DNA of 64,000 bases from Tetragnatha versicolor. Its lineage: Eukaryota > Arthropoda > Arachnida > Araneae > Tetragnathidae. Shown in pieces: positions 22,354-34,300 of the stretch (position 1 is its first letter; every line of letters starts with the position of its first letter). The stretch covers positions 16,802,001-16,866,000 of the forward strand of contig JANDEH010000012.1 in assembly GCA_024610705.1 (NCBI GenBank), in the 5' to 3' direction. The notes beneath the pieces were generated by a model, which did no database searches, had not been told where the DNA came from, and saw nothing but the letters and a program-made list of their open reading frames with translations. Both the position numbers and the translations under genes were made by a program.

Positions 22354-25300
22354 CTGCAAAGAATGTGATTAAGTCTTTTAGTAGTGATTAGCAAAATCTA
22401 TACTCTTCTTAGGGTAACGTCTTCTCAGGAATTACAACGGTATCTCATCAGGAAAAAATCGCCAGATACCCGAAATCGGACAACAGGGAAACAACCTCAT
22501 ATAATGACCCCCAAACGGTGTCTCTCGCTTCTTTAGGGGAAGTCGTTTACGGTTTTGCCTTTGTTGGATGGGAGGATAATTGCCGATTTCTCAATGACGT
22601 ACTGGTAAAATTCCTTAGCTGAAGTTACCCTTAAATAACTTGCTCTGTCATGTATAAAAAAGCCAAGTTGCAGTTGAAATAGTCAGTTTTGTTCTAGTGC
22701 CCTTCCTTAACTATGCATTCCTGACAAATGAACGAAGGCAGGTGGCGGCAAGATGAATTTGTGCCCCGTTGCCAATGAAAATGACCCTATTACCCCATAC
22801 AGTTAGATTTTAAAGAAAAAACTTCATTATTAACTAGCAAATTTGGTTACATACCAGGACTCTGTCTGAATCCATGATTGTATGAAGACGATGAGCAATA
22901 GTTAAAACAGTGCAGTGAGCAAATCGGTCTCTAATGGTTTGCTGAATCAAACTATCAGTGCTGGAAAGTAAAGAAAAGAGATTTAGGTAACAAGAAATCA
23001 ACTGCCATCGTAAACCACGTTTCAATTATCTACAGAAGCGTTTTCACTTAGCCAGCGCCTAGCGTTCCGACAATCTGGAGAGAGAACTAATAACGCCAGT
23101 TTCGATATTCCATTCGTCCACTGGCCATGCCGGATTGCCGTACCGCAACTTATCTAAATAAGTGTAAACGCTTCCTTAGATCCTACTTAAATCAGCCGAC
23201 TGTATTACTTTGGATCAACATTGGCAGTAGCTTCGTCTAGGACGAGAATTCTGTTTCGTCTGAGAATGGCTCTGGCCAGACACACAAGTTGTCTCTGACC
23301 AACGCTGAAGTTACCTCCACCTTCAGAAATCACTGTATCTAAGCCTCCTGGCATTTCTTCAATAGATTCTTTCAAATATGCCTGGAAAGATATATTTTCT
23401 AGATTAATTTAAAGAAGCGTCAACTAAGTTTTTATGTGTTTTTTAGTCCAGTGATTATGTTGGTAAAAGCTTAAGCTATCCAAGTGTTTCCAAGTCTTAA
23501 GATTCACTTTTTACCTCTTCTAAAGCTTGCCACAATTCTGTATCATTGTGCTCACTGAACGGATCCAAATTTCTCCTCACTGGTCCAGTGAATAAAACAG
23601 GATCCTAAAACACAAATACTTATTCGTTAACGAAGATCATTTTGAAAACATAATAGATGAAATTAAATAGGTACAGTAGATAACTCGCACTATCTGAACT
23701 TCAAGTTTCAAACTAATAGACAAGACCTTCACCTAAAGATTTTAAATTCCATTTGATTTAGTTCTGTGTAGCGTAAATGAAAAAAAGCTTTAAGTCTAAA
23801 AACTTTTATTTTTTTGTGAAAATTTGCTAATAGTGAAAACTGTCTCTCCTTACCTGAGGAATTATGGAAATTTTCTTCCGCAAATCGTGTAAGCCAATAT
23901 CCTTGGTGCATATTCCATCAATCTTCACCTCTCCGTCAGGTTCAGTCATTCGGAACAAAGTGGCGATCATGGAGCTTTTGCCAGCCCCAGTTCTTCCAAC
24001 GATTCCTATCTAAATTGGGGAAAAATTATGTCAGAACTTTACCCTTTCTAAGCTTTTTATTTTGAGGAAAATAGTAATTGCAGAAGAAAAATTTTTCGAT
24101 GAGAATTACAATAGTTACTGCTTCTATAGTCTGTGGAATAGAAATCGGCGGTTTGCTACTAGGCATTTCCCATTGCATTTCTAATTGCGTTGCCATGGTG
24201 ATGAACCGCCTATTCTAATTACAAGGAGTATAGTACATTACTCGGCCTATTCTAAATGAACAAACTACAACTCGTCTGTAGATATTTCTCACTATAGTAA
24301 TCAGAATTAGATGTTAATCATAATTAGGCAGAAGAAAAAGGCGAGTGACTTAACATAAAAAGCACACAATATTTAGCTGGGTAGGGACTGAATCTTTCCT
24401 TCTCCAATTCTAGTATTTTATTTAGCCTTCTTTATTATTAAAAACTTTTGAACAGTGTTATACTTACAGAATACGGTAGTTTATTTTATGTAATATTTGT
24501 GAATAACATTGACTAGACCGCTGAAAAATCTCTCTGCCTCAAGTTAAAAGGCAGAGTCAACTGCATTTTTCTTGACTTTCGTCGAAATTCTCACCCTCGT
24601 TAGTTCTCACCTTTTCTTCGGGATATATTTCAAAGTTGAGATTCTTGAGCACTGGAGGATCATCAGGAGAGTACTTGAGACTGACGTCCTTGTAGATTAT
24701 GAATCCCTTGCTAGGCCAGTTCTTGGGAGGCTTCTTTTCCTTCTCGCTCTCCAAGGCAGCCTCAGGCTCTAGGTTGCTGTATTCGATTACTCTTTCGACG
24801 GACGTCATCTAAGGATACATCATTGATTAGAATAAAAGAAGTAGCCTTTTTATGAGCAGTGCAATTTTCTTTTTCTTCCCTAAACCTTATTCTTACACAT
24901 AAACCAAAAATGATAAATCCACAAAGAGATGTCTAATACCGAAAAGGCACTAAAGAATCCAAACCAATTTGAAAGCACTATTCCTTAAGATGGAGTACCA
25001 GATTGACAGGAAATCACTACCTCAAGTTCATCATTCTGAATGTTATACGATTCAGTTTAAACTCTGCAGAATTAGAGTTCCCCGTTGATTAGCTACTTAA
25101 ATATTTTGAGCAAATAGGGAATGGGCCTCGGATTTCTCATATAGCTTTTGAAGCTGATTGGTGTTAAAGAAAATAATGCTTTGAATTGAATACTTCCTAT
25201 TCAACATACTGGCATAGATTCTTATACTTACTTGACTCTCCACTTCTGCTGATTGCCTTACACCCCATTGGAAACTGCCGCTCAGTTGAAGAGCAGATGC

Positions 25301-28300
25301 TATGGCCAATCCAGCTCTGCTAGCATAAGAAGGATCTAGAAAAATAAACTGATAAATTCATGCTTCTAAAACGTGCACCTTCAGCTAAGAAGTGAATACT
25401 TAGAAGTGAAACGAAGAAGAAGGAGAGGAAAAGGAGGTGAAAAAAGCAGTAATTCTAACTCATGGTAAGTATAGTTATTTATTTTACATTTTGATTTGCA
25501 TACAATAACATAGTTGCATCTTTATTTGCATATAATTGATAAACATTGCATCTCCATATTATTAGGGGGCTAGGCCTTTAGCAAAACACTAATAAATACT
25601 TAATACTGCCGCAATAACAAGAAGCTCTTACCTTCAGAAAGTATCACCATGGAGACCGTGACACAAGTGATATAGATAACGCACAGCCAATCCAGAACAA
25701 TTCCAAACCATCGAGTGACCGAGATGAACATGAACCAAGTAGCCGTGTGCTTGTCTTGGTAATGGTCAAAGCTCAGTTCAAATGGCCGCTGAGCCTTAAA
25801 AGCTCGAATGGTGGTCAGTCCATACAGAGAAGTGCTGAGGTGGGAAAATACAGGGCTTCGGGCTGAAATGGAAGAGTTCTGTTTGAGACACATTCGTTTT
25901 AAAAGTACTTTCTCTTAAGTAAAAATAAAACGACAGAATTTGATTGAAAATGGACCCAGACTGTAAAATATACGGCACTTGACACAAAAAGTGGTGGATA
26001 GAAGTTGCTCCATACATTGAGAATGTTCCACCGCGATACGGAGGGACTTCCCATCTAGAGTAGGTGGTTCCCACAATGGGGAGGAAGGTTCCATTACAGA
26101 GAAACCTCCCTCCAATCTATGTGGGAGGTTATAGAAAAAAATATTTGCAAAAACTGAATGACAGATTCTTACTTATTCCTTCGTATCGTTTGATATCTCG
26201 AGCGGTGGGAAGGTAGAATCGTCGGATGAAGATGAAGGCGACACTGATGATGAGGGTGGGGATGAGAAGGTAGGGTTCGACTATGGCAACGACGCACAGG
26301 ATTCCCATCAGGGTACAGAAGATCTTCGGAGGAAATTTTTTGAAAGAGTTAGAGACATAATGCAAGTTCTGAAGTTTGTATTCACGTAGAAGGAAATGGT
26401 CTTATATTAACAAATTAACGTTTTTTTAAATAAATATGAAGATTATTTTTCCCATTATCAATGAACAAGAGCTCTTGATTCTTCAAAGATCTTAAAATGT
26501 AAATAAAATAGTTTCTGTTAAAAAAATTAACAAAAACTTAGGTTTTTTCATTTAAAAAAATTCAAAAGAAATCAAGGACAAGAAGGTTCGCTTCAATATA
26601 GGCTCAACTACAAAATTACAATTCAAACATTTCTCGTGTTTGTTTTGAATTATTTAGTAGCTCAATTTCCGAATAAGTCTTAAGTGATTTTGAAATAATT
26701 TTATAGTGTACTCGTGAGAATGAATGTCCCAAACAAAGTTCATGTAAAATCAGGGAGACACCGGTGAAGATGACAGTGGAGGTGTAAATAAATTGGAAGG
26801 GCGAAGTATAAAATGCAAGTTAAAGATAGAAATGTTATCAGTGACCCCAAACAGTAAATTTGGAAGTTTTTTGTTTTATGAAAGTTTTTTGTTTCTTGGA
26901 AGTTTATTATGGTAACAAACACTGCTTTAGGCTAGTATTAGCTTTTAAAAAGTACGTAAGACATTTAATTTTTAACTATATCAAGTAGGGGAAAAAGGAA
27001 CAGCAGGTATTCAATAACCGGTTAAGAATTTTTTTTTTCAATTTTTAATTTTTTGTCCCGCTGTCACAATTTTTATAAAAACTGTCAAGACGAGTTGAGC
27101 CTACATTGAAGCCAAAAACATGACCACACAATACAAACGTGGTTAGTATGGAAGCAAAGTGTTACCTCTATGCAATCAGAAGAAGTGGGAGGGATAACGT
27201 CATCAATCAGGCCCAAATCTCGGGAGCAGCGGTTAAGAATATTGCCTGGGTTAGGCAAGAAAGTGTTAGGCAGAGAAGGAAATGTGTTAGTTTCTTGCAC
27301 TTCAAAAAAAACTAAAAGCAAGGAGAATGTGGTGCTCTCTTTCTCTTACAACCACTTGAAGTAATGTCGAGGAAACCAATGCCCAACGCAGAGATTTAAA
27401 AAATATCTTTCTTACATGATTGATTCTTTATGAAAACTATTGGAATATTCGCGCATTTTAATGATTCTTTCTTTCCAGAAAGAGAAGAGAGAAAGATTAA
27501 CACCTGTTACGGTCGTTCTCTTTACGTTGAAATTTTATATACACATGTTTGCCGAGGATTAGATCATGGAGATATATATACATTTCCAAAAATAGACACA
27601 TTGTTAGATAGCATTCAAATGTGAAAGGTAATAAAAAAGTAGCAAGGAATGAGTTTAGGAATTAAAAACGTTTTTAAAAAGAACTCAGTATTAATTCCGG
27701 TTGTGTTACTTTACAATTATTCTAAAACTTTGCAAAACTTGAATAAAAACTACAAGAAATTATTCATTTATCCAGAATGCATGAAACTGAGCATTCCGTC
27801 ATTTATAACCCCTGCAGCGCACACGTGTATAGAATAATTTTTATTCAGCAGAAAAAAGGTCTGCTCTAAAAGTTAAACTGAAAACCTAAGTCTTAATTTA
27901 CGTTATTCCTCTTTTATAAGTATAGCTTTTAGAAGTTTTTACTTTATGGTAATTTTTTGATACAATAATTCTCTGACTAAAACGTTATCCATTGACAGTT
28001 TATTAATCACGGCTTAACAAAATTAACATGTTAATATGGTCAATATTCAAGCTGTCCGTCATATATCTCGAACATCTCCACGTAAGTTGATTGTTAAAAA
28101 ATTCCTTGATTCTAAATCTCACACCACTCTATCTGTATTCTGGTGTGTTTTAAGTTTTAACTGTTTTGCAGCTAGGATCTGTAAGAAAGCAGATACATCA
28201 ATGCTTTAAGGAATAGCAAACGTAAAGCAGAGGTCAGAGCAGGCAGTTTACATGGAGTTTACGATTAAACAAAGACAGGAAAGTTAGAATTGAAGGAACA

Positions 28301-31300
28301 TCTTTTTATCGTCAATATAATATACTCACCCAGGCAATATTCCTTTTACAAAGAGTTAATTTAAACTTAGAATATAATTTAAAAATAATTTAATACAAAC
28401 CCTTACATTGCTCCTGAACAATTACGTTTAATAGTTTAAAAAATAATTATCTTTAAATATAATTTAACCTCTAATGAGTGAAGGATATTAAGAACTTAAT
28501 ATGACTTAAAAATTTAAAAAGCAGTTAACGTAGGACACCGCTATTAAGCCTAACATTAAACAAATTATTGAGTTAATTCATAGATAAAAAGAATTGAATG
28601 GCTTGGTGGATGAAGGGGCTATGTTACAAGGCCTGTCCCAAAAGTAACTGAATGAATTCCCTAATTCTGACTGGAATTCAGTCTCGTTACTTTTGGGACA
28701 GGCCTTGTAACATAGCCCCTTCATCCACCAAACCCTTCAATTATGAAAAAAAATCCGAAAATTTAAAAAGATGTGCGTAAAATTCTGAATTTATTTAATG
28801 CATTCTCAAAAAAAGTTTTAAGGTAGGAAAACTATTCTATATCAATGGGATTCTTGATAAAATTATAACTTAACTGTATACAAATTTTGTTACAGAACTA
28901 AAATGGTCAAACACAATTGAATACTGAAAGGAGAATTTCACCATTTATCGCTGGTTAAGCGGACAATCAGTGTAAACTCACAACTCTCAAGAGTCGCCTC
29001 CAACTGTGGACCGGTTTCGTCCTTGTTAGGACTCATCAGCACGATACAGGGGGAGGTAACGCAAGAGAGCGGAGGGCAAGTACTAGTCTAGCCGACTATA
29101 ACTGAAAAAGAAGATGAGTGGAGGACTAATCAATGGTCACCACTTTTTCAGTTATAGTCGGCTAGACTAGTACTTGCCCTCCGCTCTCTTGCGTTACTTT
29201 CCTATACCGTGCTGATGAGTCCTTACAAGGACGAAACCGGTCCACAGTTGGAGGCGACGATAGAGAGTTGTGAGTTTACAACAATTGAATACTGTTCAAA
29301 AGCAAAATCCTTCATAAATAAAAAAATATTTACTAAAAAAGCCAGCACACAAATTTAAAAATCGTCAAAGATTTTAATGTGAACAAACAAAGATAACCAT
29401 CACCATACCATGCACCCACCACCAAAAAACATGCAACCTTCACCACACGCATGCAAAGAAAAACGGTACTATTCCAGAATCCCGGCGCAATCGATAAAGT
29501 CGCCAATAATGATACAACCGCTGGTAACCCTTGTTTCTGTTTCGGAAGGTCAAGTGTGAGCTATCGCCAAAAAATCAGCTTGGCGAGATTTGCGCCGGTA
29601 TTCTAGAAGAATACCAGAAAAACTAACCGTGCCAGTAAAAACTCATCAAAATCATCACGCAGCAGAGGTGTTAGTCATACTCGCTCATATCATGCAAAAA
29701 GAAGTTAGTGTTAGTTTGCTGAACTTCATGCAAAAGTTTCATGCATTATATATGTGTTCTTTTCTTTGCTACTCACAACTACGGCATCTAAGGCTGCCAT
29801 GGGCATGGTTTCATCGATGACCCCAACATCCTTCGAAAATCGATTCAGAACACGTCCTGATAATGCAGTCAGTTATCATTAGTATGGGATTTAGTGGAAA
29901 AATATAAAGCATAAAACCCATCAGAGGAAATTATCAATTTCATTCATTAATTGGTTATACCAATATAATTTCCTAATGACTTTGAAATAAATAAATAGCC
30001 AATATTGGTTATTTAGATAATAAAGTAAGAACTTTGGAGGATTAAGGTTCATAAAAAATAATAAATTAAGTATCAGTTTTAAATAATATCAGCTAAAAAA
30101 AGATTATACAGAGTGTTTCATCAAGTCCTCTGAAATTTTGCAAAGCTAGATAGATTCCTTGCTTAGAGTGCATAAAAATTCCAGATAACTACTTTACCTC
30201 TACAGTGCAAAGAAAATCTCGAAAAAAAATGTCGCATCTCATATCCGGTTAACAAAATAGGTTTATTGAAAATGATTATTTGATCATGTTTGCACTCTAA
30301 GATGTTAAAAGAACCAATTTCATACGCATGCGCGCACCGTTGAAAGAAACAATCAAGTTTTTAACTGATATGACGTCTCATTTTTCTTTACTCTTTTAGT
30401 GCAGAGTTTAAGCGGATGTGTTGAACACTCTGTATATTGTTACTGTGAAGATTTTAAGAACTAGAGAAAGAAATTGTAACTTTATATTAGGAATAAGTGA
30501 AAATAATTTCGCTATAGAATGTTTTTTACAAAATTTGCAAAAATTTAAAATCTGCAATTTAATTTTTATAGATAAAATAAAAACCTCTATAGGGGTAATG
30601 AAAAATGTTCTAGCAACAGATTGTGAAAATACATATTAAAAAATACTTAATTTTGCACTAAAATTACTATATAGAATTATTTATTTCATTATTAAAAGGC
30701 CAGATATGGTATATTAAAACCTAGTTGGGTTAATTTTAAAAATACATGTACGTTATTTTAATTACCTTGTTAATATGAGTTAGTTACCTTTCAAGCAATA
30801 AATAAAAGCATATTATTTAGGACTTAGCACCAAATACTTATGACTGTGAAGCAATGGATATACCTATATTTTGACAAATGTCATGCAAGCAGTAATTTAT
30901 TTAAACTTAATAAAAAGAAACAATATATCAAGGTTATTCAAAGCTTAAGCAAAATATATTTAGTAAAGACAGTAATAATCTATTTAAGTTCTAAATACCA
31001 AACCAGATGCCAAAAACTAGATTTTTATTTATAATAGTTTGGATTAAAATTGGAAACATAAATTTTTCTTGAAATCTTGGACAAAATTAATCGACGTGAA
31101 ATGTTAAATAGTAGTAAACCAGTTCTAGATGCAAAACAAAAGTGATCTTGGAAAGGCTAAATGCTCTTTGGTGATTAGACACACTTCTAGGTCCTAAAAA
31201 GCTGTTATTTTTTATATTCCAAGAGGGAAATACTTATATTAAATTGAAAATTGTGTCTTTTTATTCTTCTGATAAATAGAAAGAAAAGATGGTATATATT

Positions 31301-34300
31301 TAAACCTTTAAAATGATAGTTACAAATCTTTTGAAGGATAGTTAAGACACTTTTAGTTAAATGGCTTTTCTCAATTACGCGTTTTTATGAATAAAAATGT
31401 TTAACTCTGTAACTATCATACTTATTTGATGAACAAAAAGTGGCAGTTAAATTAAATATATAAAAAAAGTTGCTTGCTTTTTTCATTGATTTTAACAGCA
31501 TAATTCCTATTTTCTATATTTTCATTTCTTACGGCTGGGCCGTATTCATCGCTAACATGACCGGCGCTCAACCGGGATTCAAACCTCTATTGACACATCT
31601 ATCTACACATACAAAGAATAATTGACAGAAACAGAAAAAGTCTGGTAGTAGGGTGTCAGAGCTTTCCTTTCTACAGAATTTCTCTGTTGACTGAGCTTGT
31701 TCTTTACACGACTTTTTCTACGAAAATATTTAGGGACATGAACCATTAAAAGTTATGGGGAAATGAGGCACCAGTCTGCAGACACAATATGTAGTTAAAA
31801 AGTAGAGTATTTCCAATGGATAAGCTTCCTAAAGTTGCAAAAAATCGTAGCATACAGAAACAATCCGTCAACAAAGAAATCCCGTGGAAAGGAAACTATG
31901 GCAATTTTTGTGTGCTGCCAGACCTTTTCTTTCTTTCTTTCATGCCAGAGCTTTTTCCTGAACTACGGGTCGGGTTAGCGGTGAATACGGCCGTTATACT
32001 TAAAATGCAAACATTTATACCACTTTAACCTTAGCCCATGCTTTCCAATGATATCCGGGATCTCCATCACAAGAATATATCCCAATGAATGAGAAGATGC
32101 AATACCCATTTCAAAACAGCAAAGCAATCGAACTCACCCACAGGATTGCTGTCGAAGAAGGCAACCGGCGACCGAAGAACGCAGCGGAACATCTTGTTGT
32201 GCAAGTTCCTGGAGGCCTTCATGCACAAGTAGAAGAACATGGTGGTTCTCAAAAGCGATAACAGGAACACTATGAGCACAAGCCCAGCATACACCGACAA
32301 GTTGAACGGTGTCTTCACTTCCATAGCCGCCTCGGGCTCGTCGATGCGGTAGTTGTTGGTCAGTTTGAAGCAGTCTTCGCTCACATTGGCGTATCTGAGG
32401 TAGAAGAAGTCCCTGTCGAAGAGCCCATAGGTGGAGTTGTACTCGTCCGTATCGTTCAGCAGGATGCCTTTGGTGGCATTGCTCCAGCAGTCTTTGATGT
32501 TGTATTTGCGCTGTTCCATGTTCGTCCTAAATAACCGAAAGTTATTTGTACCAGCAGTCAAATGTGGGAACTCCTAACCCTTTTTAAACTACATATTTTC
32601 CGTATATAACTCATGGCTATCTTGGGCGGTCTATGATTGAAAGAATTAAACTATTTTTGCTTTGTCATCGTTTTAAGAGTTACATAACTTGAATTAACTA
32701 AGGCCATCGAACCTTAGATCGAAAGATTTATTTTAAGGTCAAAAAGGTTACATCAAGCCTTAATATTATTCCTGGGATTGTTTTAGATTGAAATTATATT
32801 TTAGCAACAGCGAGCTAGCTCGCACAACTTTTCATTGAAGTTAAATCGTTGCTTCTAAAAGCGCTTCAATTGTTAAAACGCAAATAACAACATACGTCAA
32901 ATGTGAAGTAACTTTCATTTTACAAAATAATCAATTGAAGATTAACCTAAATTTGGAAAAATTCGAAAGCAATTAGAAAGAGAAGATACTAGTAGACTTA
33001 TAGTAGATGTAGAACATAGAGTATATAGAAGCACTTAAGTTCTACACTTAAGTGCTTGTATACATCTTTTGTATATTTATACATATCTTATTTTTTCTAC
33101 TATCGTACCTATAGCATAAAAATGAGGCTTTACTCAACGGGAATTCTTTCAAAAAGTACGCTTTGAAACTTTTAAACTCGTTGATAAATTTAATTACGAA
33201 ATATTTGCGTCTTCAGTTAAACAACTACAAATAAGCAACCGAACACTCTTACCAGCCAGTGAGCCAGAAATCGCTTCCGTTGAAGAGAACTTGGGTGGCG
33301 ATGTAGAGAAGTAAAAGAACGATTCGAAAAGCTCCGCCAGCACCGGATTTCACATACTCCGAGTACACCTTGAATTTGACGGACCCAGAAGACTTGATCT
33401 CCTCGATTCCCTTGGGAGACTTCTGGATAACTCCCTCTCCAGTGAGCTGAAATAAGAAAATTTTATGATAGCGTTATCTTTTTCTCAATATTCCTAGAAT
33501 TTTGTGGGAAAATTAATCTTTCATCGAGAAGGTTTAAGATACTTTAACCCTTTCAGATATTGGTTTTTCTAAAGATGTTCCATCTTATCCTTTCATTAGG
33601 TTACTTTTTTAATGTGAAAAGCCAACTTTTGAAGGTTCTAATTTTTATAGTTATAGTAATAATACAACCAAAAATGTTAGTATATTCACTACACATATTT
33701 GGGCTGCTTCTCAGATCATTATTGCTCTTTCTCGTCCAGCTATTTGTTATTTTTGGATGCTGCAAACCATCCCTTTATATAGTTTTAGTGGGTCATTATA
33801 TAAACTATTTTTAATTACCCACTAAACTATGTTTCTTACCTCGTCGTAATTTGAAACAGTGGAAGCCAGGGACTGCGTCGATTCGTACAATGGGATAGGG
33901 GTCGTTCCATCGATGATTTCTTCATTTAGGGACATGCTACTCGCTGTAGAATTCATCGAACACAGCCTCTGTCTTCGCTCCTGTTCGTAATCCTCCATCA
34001 TGGATCCCAAATCCACACCAGCTTCGATCAACTCATCATAAGTTCCCAATGCAAGACAGCGACCCTAAGAAGCAACGGAATGATTCACTGTTAAGATTTG
34101 AATGTTATATGTCACATAAACTGTCAATCTGTCAAAACTTATTTCGTTTTGTTTCTTTCAAACAATTTTGATGTTGTGTGGAATGCCTTTAATGGCTGTA
34201 ATGATTTTTTGCCATTTTTTATCATGGTTATTTGATCAGAAAAATTTTTATATACAAAAGATACAAAGAAAAAGATCTTGCCTCTTTTAAAACAAGGATT

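Larger units (their letters stand above)
28927..29280. mobile_element. Hammerhead-ribozyme palindromic retroelement, copy 1
   Basis: Direct repeats acaattgaatactg at 28913-28926 and 29281-29294 give a 14-bp target duplication. Inside, two arms of about 138 bp (28971-29108 and 29143-29280) are inverted copies; each arm carries a complete hammerhead motif. The 44-bp leader holds a cgctggttaagcg hairpin. No ORF. It resembles inverted pseudo-LTRs of Penelope-like elements or retrozymes. Located between alternative exons A and B of the ABCC4-like gene. Confidence 0.75.
29857..32137 (-). other. ABCC4-like intron upstream of alternative exon A
   Basis: AT-rich; contains the MITEs at 30109-30432 and 31536-31995. 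I searched by eye for a third copy of the alternative exon (an N-R-F-S-K-D coding stretch on the minus strand) and saw none. Confidence 0.5.

Noticed and set aside
24572..24772. Plus-strand 66-codon ORF
   Set aside because: Antisense shadow of the NBD2 linker exon on the minus strand.
24557..24808. ATG at 24808 as a gene start
   Set aside because: It is the internal methionine of MTSVER and is preceded by a splice acceptor; the upstream exon joins in phase.
25796..26115. Overlapping minus-strand ORFs between two TMD2 exons
   Set aside because: The region is skipped by the phase-consistent exon pair 26173-26323 and 25632-25862; the translated text does not resemble any ABCC segment.
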